Positions 46,582-62,200 of a DNA stretch of 64,000 bases are shown here, in pieces. How positions within the stretch are numbered: the first letter of the stretch is position 1; each line of letters opens with the position of its first letter. A model generated the notes under the pieces. It was given only the letters and a program-made list of their open reading frames with translations, ran no database searches and was not told the DNA's origin. The position numbers and the translations under genes were made by a program. Origin of the DNA: Hymenopus coronatus (taxonomy: Eukaryota > Arthropoda > Insecta > Mantodea > Hymenopodidae); contig CM060890.1 in assembly GCA_030762935.1 (NCBI GenBank), positions 149,878,129 through 149,942,128 of the forward strand, in the 5' to 3' direction.

Positions 46582-49500
46582 ATGTGTATATGTGTATGTT
46601 TGTATGCTTATATCTGTGAATATTTATATGTGTGTATATGCATATATATGTATATTTTATATGTGTGTATATGTATAGGTGTGTATGTTTATATGTGTGC
46701 ATATTTATATGTGTGTAAATGTATATGTGTGTACATTTATATGTGTGTATATGTACATATGTGTATATTTGTATCTGTGTATGTTTATATGTGTGTATAT
46801 TTATATGCGTGTGTATTTATATGTGTGTATATTTATATGTGTGTATGGTTAAATGTGTGTATATTTATATGTGTCTATGTTTATATGTGTGTATATTTAT
46901 ATGTGTATATGTATATGTGTGTATATTTATATGCGTGTATATGAATATGTGTGTATGTTTATATATGTGTATATTTATATGTGTGTATATGTATGTGTGT
47001 ATATGTATATATGTGTATATTTATATGTGTGTATGTTTATATGTGTGTATATTCATATCTGTGTATATGTATATGTGTGTAAGTTTAAATGTGTGTATGT
47101 TTATATGTGTGTATATGTATATGTGTCAATGTTTATAGGTGTGTATATTTATATGTGTGTATATGTATATGTGTGTATATTTATATGTGTATATATCTGT
47201 GTGTATGTTTATATGTGTGTATATATATGTGTGTGTGTTTATATGTGTGTATATGTATATGTGTATGTGTGTGGATTTATATGTGTATATTTATATGCTT
47301 GTATATGTATATGTGTGTATGTTTATATATGTGTATATTTATGTGTGTCTGTATATGTAAATGTGTGTATATGTATATATGTGTATATTAATATGTCTGT
47401 ATGTTTATATGTGTGAATATTTATATGTGTGTAAGTTTATATGTGTGTTTGTTTATATGTGTCTATGTTTATATGTAGATGTGTGTATGTCTATATGTGT
47501 GTATGTTTATATGTGTGTCTGTTTATATGTGTGTATGTTTATATGTGTGTAAATGTATATGAGTGTAAATGAATACGTGTGTATATTTATATGTGTGTAT
47601 GTGTATAAGTGTGTATGTTTATATGTGTATATTTATATGTGGCTATGTGTATAAGTGTCTATGTTTATATGTGTGTATGTTTATATGTGTGTATGTTTAT
47701 ATGTGTGTATCTGTATATTAGTATGTTTATATGTGTGTATATGTTGATCTGCGAATGTTTATATGTGTGTATATGTTGATCTGTGAATGTTTATATGCGT
47801 GTATATGTGTATATGTATATGTGTGTATGTTTATATGTGTAAATGTGTATATTTATATGTGTGTATGAGCGTATATTTATATGTGTGTATGTTTAATTGT
47901 GTGTATGTGCGTATATTTATATGTGTGTATGTTTATATGTGTATATGTGTGTATATTTGTATGTGTGTGTTTATATGTGTGTATATTTATATGTCTGTAT
48001 GTGCATATATGTTTATGTGTGTATGTCTATATGTGTGTATACGTATATGGGCGTATATGTATATGTGTGTATGTTTATATGTGTGTATGTGCGTATATGT
48101 ATATGTTTGTAAGTTTATATGTTGTATGTTTATATGTTGCATGTGTATGTTTATATGTGTGTATATTTATATGTGTGTATGGTTATATATGTTTATATGT
48201 ATATGTGTCTATATTTATAGGTGTGTATATTTATATGTGTGTATATGTATATGTGTGTATATTTATATTTGTTTATGTTTATATGTGTGTATATTTATAT
48301 GTGTGTATATGTATATGTGTCTATATTTGTATGTGTGTATATGTATATGTGTGTATATGTGTGTATATTTATATGTGTGTATATGTATATGTGTCTATAT
48401 TTATATGTGTGTATATTTATATGTGTGTATATGTATATGTGTCTATATTTGTATGTGTGTATATGTATATGTGTGTATATGTGTGTATATTTATATGTGT
48501 GTATATGTATATGTGTCTATATTTATATGTGTGTATATTTATATGTGTGTATATGTATATGTGTGTATATTTATATGTGTTTATATTTATATGTGTGTAT
48601 ATTTATATGTGTGTATATGTATATGTGTGTATATGTATATGTGTGTATATTTATATGTGTGTATGTTTATATGTGTGTATATGTATAGGTGTCTATATTT
48701 ATAGGTGTGTATATTTATATGTGTGTATATGTATATGTGTGTATATTTATATGTGTGTATATTTATATGTGTGTGTATCTGTGTGTATGTTTATATGTGT
48801 GTATACGTATATGCGTGTGTGTGTTTATATGTGTGTATATGTATATGTGTATATGTATATGTGTGTGGATTTATATGTGTATATTTATAGGTGTGTATGT
48901 GTATAAGTGTGTATATTTATATGCGTGTATGTTTATATATGTGTATATTTATATGTGTGTATGTATATGTATATGTGTGTATATGTAAATATGTGTATGT
49001 TTATATGTGTGGATATTTATATGTGTGTATATGTGTGTAAGTTTATATGTCTGTATGTTTATAACTGTCTATGTTTGTATGTATATATGTAGATGTGTGT
49101 ATGTTTATATGTTGATCTGTTTATATGTGTGTATATGTAGATGTGTGTCTGTTTATATGTGTGTATGTTTATATGTGTTTATGTATAAGTGGGTATGTGT
49201 ATATGCGTGTATGTTTATAATTGTGTATATTTATATGTGTGTATATGTATATGTGTGTCTGTTTATATGTGTGTATGTTTATATGTGTATATGTATATGA
49301 GTGTAAATGAATATGTGTGTATATTTATATGTGTGTACGTGTATAAGTGTGTATGTTTATATGTGTGTATTTATATGTGGCTATGTGTATAAGTGTCTAT
49401 GTTTATATGTGTGTATGTGTATATGAGTATGTTTATATGTGTGTATATGTAGATCTGTGAATGTTTATATGTGTGTATATGTGTATATGTCTATATATTT

Positions 49501-52500
49501 ATATGTGTGTATGTTTATATGTGTGTATGTGCGTATATTTATATGTGTGTATGTATAATTGTGTGTATGTGCGTATATTTATATGTGTGTATGTTTATAT
49601 GTGTGTATGTTTATATGTGTGTATGTTTATATGTGTATATGTGTGTATATTTGTATGTGTTTGTGTTTATATGTGTGTATGTGCCAATATGTATATGTGT
49701 GTATGTCTATATGTGTGTATACGTATATGTGCGTATATGTATATGTGTGTAAGTTTATATGTTGTATGTTTATATGTTGTATGTGTATGTTTATATGTTG
49801 TACGTTTGTATGTGTGTATATTTATATGTTTGTATATGTATATGTGTAAACATTTATATGTGTTTATGTTTATATGTGTGTATATGTATATGTGTATATA
49901 TATATGTGTATATGTATATATGTGAATGTTTATATGTGTGTATATTTATATGTGTGTATGTGTATATATGTGTATAGGTATATGTTTGTATATTTATATG
50001 TGTGTATATTTAAATGCGTGTATGTATATATGTGTGTACGTGAATATGTGTGTATGTGCAAATATGTAATCTTGTGTTTTTTATATGTGCGTATATGTGT
50101 ATGTGTGTATGTTTATATATGTGTGTATGTGCGCATATGTATATGTGTGTATGATTATATGTGTGTATGTACGTATATGTATATGTGTGTGTGTTTATAT
50201 CTGTGTATTTGCGTATATGTATATGTGTGTTTGTTTATATGTGTGTATGTTTATATGTGCGTATATTTATATGTGTGTATGTTTAAAAGTGTTTATATGT
50301 ATATGTATGTATGTTTATATGTGTATGTAGATGTATATTTATATGTGTGTATGTTTATACATCTGTATGTGCGTATATGTTCATGTGTGTAAGTTTATAT
50401 GTGTGTATGTGCGTATATGTGTATGCGTGTGTGATTATATATGTGTATGTGCATATGTATATATATGTGTGTATGTTTATATGAGTGTATGTGCGTATAT
50501 GTGTATGTGTGTATGATTATATATGTGTATGTGCATATGTATATATATGTGTGTATGTTTATATTGGTATATGTGTGTATATTTATATGTGTGTATGTGC
50601 GTATATGTAAAAGCGTGCATGTTTATCTGTGTGTATGTTTATATGTGTAAATATTTATATTTGTGTATGTTCGTATATGTATATGTGAGCATGTGCGCAT
50701 ATGCATATGTGTGTACGTTTATATGTGTGTATGTCCGTATATGTATATATGTGTATGTGCGTATATGTATAGGTGTGTATGTTTAAATGTGTGTATGTAT
50801 ATATGTGTGTTTGTGCGTATATGTATATTTGTGTATGTTTAAATGTGTTTATATGTATATGTGTGTATGGTTATAAGTTTGGATGTGCGTATATGTAGAT
50901 GTGTGTATGTTTATATGTATGCAATTGCGTGTATGTTTATATGTATGTATGTGTGTCTATGAAACTTGTGTTTGTTTATAAGTGGGTATGTGTATATGTG
51001 TGTATGTTTATATGTGTGTATTTTTATTTTGTGTATATTTATATGTGTGTATGTGTACATGTGTTTATGTTTATATTTGTGTATATTTATATGTGTGAAT
51101 ATTTATATGTGTGTACGTTTATATGTGTGTGTTTATATGTGTCTATATTTATATGTGTGTATGTTTATATATTTGTATGTTTATATGTATGTATATTTAT
51201 ATGGGTGTATGCTTATATATGTGTACGTTTATATGTGTATATATTTATATGTGTATATGTGTGTATGTTTATATGTGTGTATGTTTTAATGTGTGAACGT
51301 TTAAATGTGTGTGTATTTATATGTATGTGAGTTTATATGTATTTATATTTATATGTGTGTACCTTTATATGTGTGTATATGTATATTTGTGTATGTTTAT
51401 ATGTGTATCTGTGTATGTTTATATGTGTGTATATTTATATGTGTGGATGTGTATATGTATGTATACTTATATGTTTGAATGTCAATAAGTATGTATATTT
51501 ATATTTGTGTATGTTAATATGTGTCTATGATTATATGTGTGTAAGTATATATGTGTGTATGTTTGTATGTGTGTATGTATATATGTGTGTATGTTTATAA
51601 GTGTGTATTTGTACATTTGTGTATATTATATTTTTGTATATTATATGTGTTTTTGTATTTAAATGTGTGTAAATTTTTATGTGCGTATATTTATGTGTGT
51701 ATCCTTATATGTGTGTATGCGTATATGTGTGTATGTTTAAATGTGTGTATATTTATATGTGTGTATGTGTGTATGTTTATGTGTGTATATTTAAATGTGT
51801 GTATGTGTATATGTGTGTATGTTTATATGTTTTTTAACTTATATGTGTGTATATGCATATGTGTGTATGCGTATATGTGTATGTGTGTGTATATTTATAT
51901 GTGTGTATAGGTGTGTATATTTATATGCGTGTATGTGTATATATGTGTATATTTATATATGTATATGATTATATGTGTGTATGTGTATATGTGTGTATAT
52001 TTATATGTGTGTATGTGTATTTGTGTGTATGTGTATATGTGTGTATATTCATATTTGTGTATGCGTATATGTGTATATGTGTGTATGTGTATATGTGTGT
52101 ATATTTATATGTGTGTATGTGTATATGTGTGTATATTTATATGTGTATATGATTATATGTGTGTATGTGTATATGTGTGTATATTTATATGTGTATATGA
52201 TTATATGTGTGTATGTGTATATGTGTGTATATTTATATGTGTGTATGTGTATTAGTGTGTATATTTATATGTGTGTATGTGTATTTTTGTGTATATTTAT
52301 ATGTGTGTATGTGTATTTGTGTGTATATTTATATGTGTGTATATTTATATGTGTGTATATTTATATGTGTGTATGTGAATTTGTGTGTATATTTATATGT
52401 GTTAATGTTTATATGTGTGTATATTTATATGTGTATATAAGCATATGTGAGTATGTTCATATATGTGTGTACATTTATAAGTGTGTATGTTTACATGTGT

Positions 52501-55500
52501 GTTTATGTGTGTATATGTGTGTATATTTATATGTGTGTTTATGTGTGTATATGTGTGTAAATTTATATGTGTGTATATTTATATGTGGGTATATATGTGT
52601 ATGTGTATTTGTGGGTATATGTGTGTATGTTACTTTGTGTGTATATTTGTGTATGTTTATATGTGGTTATATGTGTGTATGTTTATATGTGGTTATATGT
52701 GTGTATGTATATTTGTGGGTATATGTGTGTATGTTTTTATGTGTGTATATTTGAGTATGTTTATATGTGGGTATATGTGTGTATGTTTATATGTGTGTAT
52801 AGGTGTGTATGTTTATATGTGTTTATGTTTCAATATGGGTATATGTGTGTATGTTTATATGTGCGTATATGTGTGTATGTATAAATATGTGATTTAGTTT
52901 ATATGAGGGTATATGTGTGTATGCTTGTATGTGGGTAAATATGTGTATGTTTTCATGTGTGTATATGTGTGTATGTTTATATTTGTGTATATGTGTGTAT
53001 GTTTATATGTGGGTATAGGTGTGTATGTATATATGTGTGTATATGTTAGTATGTTTATATGTGTTTTTGTTTCAATGTGGGTATATGTGTGTACGTTTAT
53101 ATGTGCGTATATGTGTGTATGTTTACATGTGTGTATATATGTGTTTGTTTATATGTGGGAATGTCTTTATGTGTGTATATGTGTGTATATGTGCGTATAT
53201 TTATAAGTGGGTATATGTGAGTATATGTATGTATGTTTATATGTGTGTATGTTTATATGTAGATATATGTGTTTATGTTTATTTGTTTGTATATGTGTAC
53301 GTTTATATGTTGGTATATGCGTTATGTCTATATGTGGGTTTATTTATATGTGGGTACATGATTGCATATGTGTGTATGTTTATATATGTGAATATATGTA
53401 TATGTTAATATGTTTGTATATGTGTGTATGTTTATATGTGTGTATATGTGTGTGTATGTGTGTAAGTTTATATGTGCGTATATGTGTTTACATTTTTTGT
53501 GGGTATATGTGTGTATATTTTTACTTGTGTATATGTGTGTTTGTTTATATGTGGGTATATGTGGGTATGTTTATATATGGGTATATGTTTGTATATTTAT
53601 ATGTGTGTATGTGTTTGTATATTTATATGTGGGTATATTTGTGTATATTTATATGTGTGTATATGTGTGTATGTTTATATGTGGGTATATGTGTTTATTT
53701 TATATATGTGTATATGAGTTTATGTTTATATATGAGTATGTTTATATGTGTATATAAGTGTGTATTTTATATGTGGGTATGTTTATATATGGGTTTAGTT
53801 GTGTATTTTTATATGTAGGTATATGCGTGTATGCTTATATGTGGGTATATTTATATGTGGCTATAAGTGTGTATTATTATATGTGTATATGTGTGTATGT
53901 TTATATGTGTCTATATCTGTGTATGTGTATGTGTGTATGTTTATATGTGCGTATATGTGTGTATATTTATTTGTGGGTATATGTGTGTATATTTATATGT
54001 GTGCATATGTGTGTGCGTTTATAGGTGGTATATGTGTGTAAGTTTATATGTGGGTATATGTGCGTATGTTTATATGTGGATATATGTGTGTATGATTAGT
54101 GTTGGGTATATGTTTATATTTTTATATGTTGGCATATGTGTGTATGTTTATATGTGAATATATGTTTGTGTGCTTATATGTGGATATATGTGTGTATGTT
54201 TATTTGTTGATATATGTGTGTAAGTTTATTTTTATGTATGTGTGAATGTTTACATGTGTGGAAATGTGTGTATATATATGTGGGTATACGTGTGTATATT
54301 TTAATTTGGGTATATGTCTGTATGTTTATATGTGTGTATATGTGTGTATTTTTACATGTGAGTACATATTTATATGTGAGTACAAGTGTGCATATGTGAG
54401 TATGTTTATATATGTGAATATATGTGTAAGTCTATACGTTTGTATATGTGTGTAGGAGTATATGTGTATATATAAGTGTATGTTTATATGTAGGTATATG
54501 TGCGAATATTTGTATTGTGTATTTGTGTGTATATTTATATGTGGGTATATGTGTGTATATGTTTTATGTGTGTATGTGTGTGTATGTTTATATGTGTGTA
54601 TATGTGAGTATGTTTATATTTGTGTATGTTTATATGTGGGAATAAGTGTGTATGTTTATATGTGTGTATTTGTGTGTATATTTATATGTGGGTATATGTG
54701 TGTATATGTGTGTATGTTTATATGTGGGTATACGTGTGTATGTTTATATGTGTGTATATGTGTGTATGTTTATATGTGCGTATAAGTGTGTATTATTTAT
54801 TTGTGTGTATATGTGTGTATGTTTATATGTGTGTATATGTGTGTATGTTTATATGTGTGTATATTTGAGTATGTTTATATTTGTGTATGTTTATATGTGG
54901 GTATACGTGTGTATGTTTATATGTGTGTATATGTGTGTATGTTTATATGTGCCTATAAGTGTGTATTATTTATTTGTATGTATATGTGGGTATATTTATA
55001 TGTGTGTATATGTGTGTATGTATATATGTGGATATATGTGTGTATGTTTATATGTGGGTTTATGTGTGTATTTGTGTATATTTATATGTGGGTATATGTG
55101 TGTATATTTATGTGTCTGTTTATGTTTGTATATTTATATGTGTGTATATCTGTGTATATTTATATGTAAGTGTATGTGTATATTTATATGTGGGTATATT
55201 TGTGTGTATGTTTATATTTGAGTGTATGTGTGAATTTTTATATATATTTATATGTGTGTATGTTTATATGTGCGTATGTGTATGTGTATATGTATGTATA
55301 TGTGTATGTTTATATGTAGGTATATGTGTGTATGTTTATTTGTGGGTATATGTGTGTATGTTTCTATGTGTGTTTATTTGTGTATGTTTATATGTGGGTA
55401 TATGTGTGTATGTTTATATGTGTGTGTATGTGTGTATGTTAATATGTGTTTATGTTTCAATATGGGTGTATGTGTGTATGTTTATACGTGTGTATGTTTA

Positions 55501-56234
55501 AATATGTGATTATGTTTATATGTGGGTATATGTGTGTATGTTTATAAGTGGGTAAAAGTGTGTATGTTTTTATGTGTGTATATGTGAGTATGTTTATATG
55601 TAGGTATATGTGATTATGTTTATATGTGTGTATATGTGTGTATGTTTATATGTGTCTTTGTTTCAATGTGGGTGTATGTGTGTGTGTTTATATGTGCGTA
55701 TATGTGTGTATGTTTACATGTGTGTATATATGTGTTTGTTTATACGTGGGAACGTCTTTTAGTGTGTATATTTATATGTGGGTATATGTGCGTATGAGTA
55801 TGTATGTTTATATTTGTGTATATGGTTGCATATATATATCTATATATATATATATATGTGTGTGTATATGTGTGTATGTATATATGTAGTAATATGTGTG
55901 TATATTTATATGTGGGTATATGTGTGTATGTTTAATTGTAGGTATATGTGTGTATGTTTATATGTGGTATATATGTGTATGTTTATATGTGGGTATATGT
56001 GTGTATGTTTATATGTGGATTTATGTGTATTTGTTTATTTGTTTGTATATGTGTTTGTTTATATGTTGGTATATGTGTGTAAGTCTGTATGTGGGTATAT
56101 TTATATGTGGGTACATGTGTGCATATGTGTGTATGTTTATACATGTGAATATGTGTAAGTCTATATGTTTGTATATGTGTGTATGTTTATATATGTGAAT
56201 ATATGTGTAAGTCTATATGTTTGTATATGTGTGT
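46582..56234 (+). repeat. 9.65-kb duplication in array 3, first copy
   Basis: Its first 7.76 kb (to 54340) match 56235-64000 base for base apart from a few indels. The starting offset is 9653; indels change it to 9663, 9695, 9645 and finally 9660. The remaining part (54341-56234) has no second copy in the window, because the window ends. Confidence 0.9.
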
Positions 56235-59200
56235 ATGTGTATATGTGTATGTTTGTATGCTTATATCTGTGAATATTTATATGTGTGTATATGCATATAT
56301 ATGTATATTTTATATGTGTGTATATGTATAGGTGTGTATGTTTATATGTGTGCATATTTATATGTGTGTAAATGTATATGTGTGTACATTTATATGTGTG
56401 TATATGTACATATGTGTATATTTGTATCTGTGTATGTTTATATGTGTGTATATTTATATGCGTGTGTATTTATATGTGTGTATATTTATATGTGTGTATG
56501 GTTAAATGTGTGTATATTTATATGTGTCTATGTTTATATGTGTGTATATTTATATGTGTATATGTATATGTGTGTATATTTATATGCGTGTATATGAATA
56601 TGTGTGTATGTTTATATATGTGTATATTTATATGTGTGTATATGTATGTGTGTATATGTATATATGTGTATATTTATATGTGTGTATGTTTATATGTGTG
56701 TATATTCATATCTGTGTATATGTATATGTGTGTAAGTTTAAATGTGTGTATGTTTATATGTGTGTATATGTATATGTGTCAATGTTTATAGGTGTGTATA
56801 TTTATATGTGTGTATATGTATATGTGTGTATATTTATATGTGTATATATCTGTGTGTATGTTTATATGTGTGTATATATATGTGTGTGTGTTTATATGTG
56901 TGTATATGTATATGTGTATGTGTGTGGATTTATATGTGTATATTTATATGCTTGTATATGTATATGTGTGTATGTTTATATATGTGTATATTTATGTGTG
57001 TCTGTATATGTAAATGTGTGTATATGTATATATGTGTATATTAATATGTCTGTATGTTTATATGTGTGAATATTTATATGTGTGTAAGTTTATATGTGTG
57101 TTTGTTTATATGTGTCTATGTTTATATGTAGATGTGTGTATGTCTATATGTGTGTATGTTTATATGTGTGTCTGTTTATATGTGTGTATGTTTATATGTG
57201 TGTAAATGTATATGAGTGTAAATGAATACGTGTGTATATTTATATGTGTGTATGTGTATAAGTGTGTATGTTTATATGTGTATATTTATATGTGGCTATG
57301 TGTATAAGTGTCTATGTTTATATGTGTGTATGTTTATATGTGTGTATGTTTATATGTGTGTATCTGTATATTAGTATGTTTATATGTGTGTATATGTTGA
57401 TCTGCGAATGTTTATATGTGTGTATATGTTGATCTGTGAATGTTTATATGCGTGTATATGTGTATATGTATATGTGTGTATGTTTATATGTGTAAATGTG
57501 TATATTTATATGTGTGTATGAGCGTATATTTATATGTGTGTATGTTTAATTGTGTGTATGTGCGTATATTTATATGTGTGTATGTTTATATGTGTATATG
57601 TGTGTATATTTGTATGTGTGTGTTTATATGTGTGTATATTTATATGTCTGTATGTGCATATATGTTTATGTGTGTATGTCTATATGTGTGTATACGTATA
57701 TGGGCGTATATGTATATGTGTGTATGTTTATATGTGTGTATGTGCGTATATGTATATGTTTGTAAGTTTATATGTTGTATGTTTATATGTTGCATGTGTA
57801 TGTTTATATGTGTGTATATTTATATGTGTGTATGGTTATATATGTTTATATGTATATGTGTCTATATTTATAGGTGTGTATATTTATATGTGTGTATATG
57901 TATATGTGTGTATATTTATATTTGTTTATGTTTATATGTGTGTATATTTATATGTGTGTATATGTATATGTGTCTATATTTGTATGTGTGTATATGTATA
58001 TGTGTGTATATGTGTGTATATTTATATGTGTGTATATGTATATGTGTCTATATTTATATGTGTGTATATTTATATGTGTGTATATGTATATGTGTCTATA
58101 TTTGTATGTGTGTATATGTATATGTGTGTATATGTGTGTATATGTGTGTATATTTATATGTGTGTATATGTATATGTGTCTATATTTATATGTGTGTATA
58201 TTTATATGTGTGTATATGTATATGTGTGTATATTTATATGTGTTTATATTTATATGTGTGTATATTTATATGTGTGTATATGTATATGTGTGTATATGTA
58301 TATGTGTGTATATTTATATGTGTGTATGTTTATATGTGTGTATATGTATAGGTGTCTATATTTATAGGTGTGTATATTTATATGTGTGTATATGTATATG
58401 TGTGTATATTTATATGTGTGTATATTTATATGTGTGTATATTTATATGTGTGTATATTTATATGTGTGTGTATCTGTGTGTATGTTTATATGTGTGTATA
58501 CGTATATGCGTGTGTGTTTTTATATGTGTGTATATGTATATGTGTATATGTATATGTGTGTGGATTTATATGTGTATATTTATAGGTGTGTATGTGTATA
58601 AGTGTGTATATTTATATGCGTGTATGTTTATATATGTGTATATTTATATGTGTGTATGTATATGTATATGTGTGTATATGTAAATATGTGTATGTTTATA
58701 TGTGTGGATATTTATATGTGTGTATATGTGTGTAAGTTTATATGTCTGTATGTTTATAACTGTCTATGTTTGTATGTATATATGTAGATGTGTGTATGTT
58801 TATATGTTGATCTGTTTATATGTGTGTATATGTAGATGTGTGTCTGTTTATATGTGTGTATGTTTATATGTGTTTATGTATAAGTGGGTATGTGTATATG
58901 CGTGTATGTTTATAATTGTGTATATTTATATGTGTGTATATGTATATGTGTGTCTGTTTATATGTGTGTATGTTTATATGTGTATATGTATATGAGTGTA
59001 AATGAATATGTGTGTATATTTATATGTGTGTACGTGTATAAGTGTGTATGTTTATATGTGTGTATTTATATGTGGCTATGTGTATAAGTGTCTATGTTTA
59101 TATGTGTGTATGTGTATATGAGTATGTTTATATGTGTGTATATGTAGATCTGTGAATGTTTATATGTGTGTATATGTGTATATGTCTATATATTTATATG

Positions 59201-62200
59201 TGTGTATGTTTATATGTGTGTATGTGCGTATATTTATATGTGTGTATGTATAATTGTGTGTATGTGCGTATATTTATATGTGTGTATGTTTATATGTGTG
59301 TATGTTTATATGTGTGTATGTTTATATGTGTATATGTGTGTATATTTGTATGTGTTTGTGTTTATATGTGTGTATGTGCCAATATGTATATGTGTGTATG
59401 TCTATATGTGTGTATACGTATATGTGCGTATATGTATATGTGTGTAAGTTTATATGTTGTATGTTTATATGTTGTATGTGTATGTTTATATGTTGTACGT
59501 TTGTATGTGTGTATATTTATATGTGTGTATATGTATATGTGTATATATATGTGTATATGTATATATGTGAATGTTTATATGTGTGTATATTTATATGTGT
59601 GTATGTGTATATATGTGTATAGGTATATGTTTGTATATTTATATGTGTGTATATTTAAATGCGTGTATGTATATATGTGTGTACGTGAATATGTGTGTAT
59701 GTGCAAATATGTAATCTTGTGTTTTTTATATGTGCGTATATGTGTATGTGTGTATGTTTATATATGTGTGTATGTGCGCATATGTATATGTGTGTATGAT
59801 TATATGTGTGTATGTACGTATATGTATATGTGTGTGTGTTTATATCTGTGTATTTGCGTATATGTATATGTGTGTTTGTTTATATGTGTGTATGTTTATA
59901 TGTGCGTATATTTATATGTGTGTATGTTTAAAAGTGTTTATATGTATATGTATGTATGTTTATATGTGTATGTAGATGTATATTTATATGTGTGTATGTT
60001 TATACATCTGTATGTGCGTATATGTTCATGTGTGTAAGTTTATATGTGTGTATGTGCGTATATGTGTATGCGTGTGTGATTATATATGTGTATGTGCATA
60101 TGTATATATATGTGTGTATGTTTATATGAGTGTATGTGCGTATATGTGTATGTGTGTATGATTATATATGTGTATGTGCATATGTATATATATGTGTGTA
60201 TGTTTATATTGGTATATGTGTGTATATTTATATGTGTGTATGTGCGTATATGTAAAAGCGTGCATGTTTATCTGTGTGTATGTTTATATGTGTAAATATT
60301 TATATTTGTGTATGTTCGTATATGTATATGTGAGCATGTGCGCATATGCATATGTGTGTACGTTTATATGTGTGTATGTCCGTATATGTATATATGTGTA
60401 TGTGCGTATATGTATAGGTGTGTATGTTTAAATGTGTGTATGTATATATGTGTGTTTGTGCGTATATGTATATTTGTGTATGTTTAAATGTGTTTATATG
60501 TATATGTGTGTATGGTTATAAGTTTGGATGTGCGTATATGTAGATGTGTGTATGTTTATATGTATGCAATTGCGTGTATGTTTATATGTATGTATGTGTG
60601 TCTATGAAACTTGTGTTTGTTTATAAGTGGGTATGTGTATATGTGTGTATGTTTATATGTGTGTATTTTTATTTTGTGTATATTTATATGTGTGTATGTG
60701 TACATGTGTTTATGTTTATATTTGTGTATATTTATATGTGTGAATATTTATATGTGTGTACGTTTATATGTGTGTGTTTATATGTGTCTATATTTATATG
60801 TGTGTATGTTTATATATTTGTATGTTTATATGTATGTATATTTATATGGGTGTATGCTTATATATGTGTACGTTTATATGTGTATATATTTATATGTGTA
60901 TATGTGTGTATGTTTATATGTGTGTATGTTTTAATGTGTGAACGTTTAAATGTGTGTGTATTTATATGTATGTGAGTTTATATGTATTTATATTTATATG
61001 TGTGTATGTTTTATGTGTGTACCTTTATATGTGTGTATATGTATATTTGTGTATGTTTATATGTGTATCTGTGTATGTTTATATGTGTGTATATTTATAT
61101 GTGTGGATGTGTATATGTGTGTATACTTATATGTTTGTATGTCAATAAGTATGTATATTTATATTTGTGTATGTTAATATGTGTCTATGATTATATGTGT
61201 GTAAGTATATATGTGTGTATGTTTGTATGTGTGTATGTATATATGTGTGTATGTTTATAAGTGTGTATTTGTACATTTGTGTATATTATATTTTTGTATA
61301 TTATATGTGTTTTTGTATTTAAATGTGTGTAAATTTTTATGTGCGTATATTTATGTGTGTATCCTTATATGTGTGTATGCGTATATGTGTGTATGTTTAA
61401 ATGTGTGTATATTTATATGTGTGTATGTGTGTATGTTTATGTGTGTATATTTAAATGTGTGTATGTGTATATGTGTGTATGTTTATATGTTTTTTAACTT
61501 ATATGTGTGTATATGCATATGTGTGTATGCGTATATGTGTATGTGTGTGTATATTTATATGTGTGTATAGGTGTGTATATTTATATGCGTGTATGTGTAT
61601 ATATGTGTATATTTATATATGTATATGATTATATGTGTGTATGTGTATATGTGTGTATATTTATATGTGTGTATGTGTATTTGTGTGTATGTGTATATGT
61701 GTGTATATTCATATTTGTGTATGCGTATATGTGTATATGTGTGTATGTGTATATGTGTGTATATTTATATGTGTGTATGTGTATATGTGTGTATATTTAT
61801 ATGTGTATATGATTATATGTGTGTATGTGTATATGTGTGTATATTTATATGTGTATATGATTATATGTGTGTATGTGTATATGTGTGTATATTTATATGT
61901 GTGTATGTGTATTAGTGTGTATATTTATATGTGTGTATGTGTATTTTTGTGTATATTTATATGTGTGTATGTGTATTTGTGTGTATATTTATATGTGTGT
62001 ATATTTATATGTGTGTATATTTATATGTGTGTATGTGAATTTGTGTGTATATTTATATGTGTTAATGTTTATATGTGTGTATATTTATATGTGTATATAA
62101 GCATATGTGAGTATGTTCATATATGTGTGTACATTTATAAGTGTGTATGTTTACATGTGTGTTTATGTGTGTATATGTGTGTATATTTATATGTGTGTTT

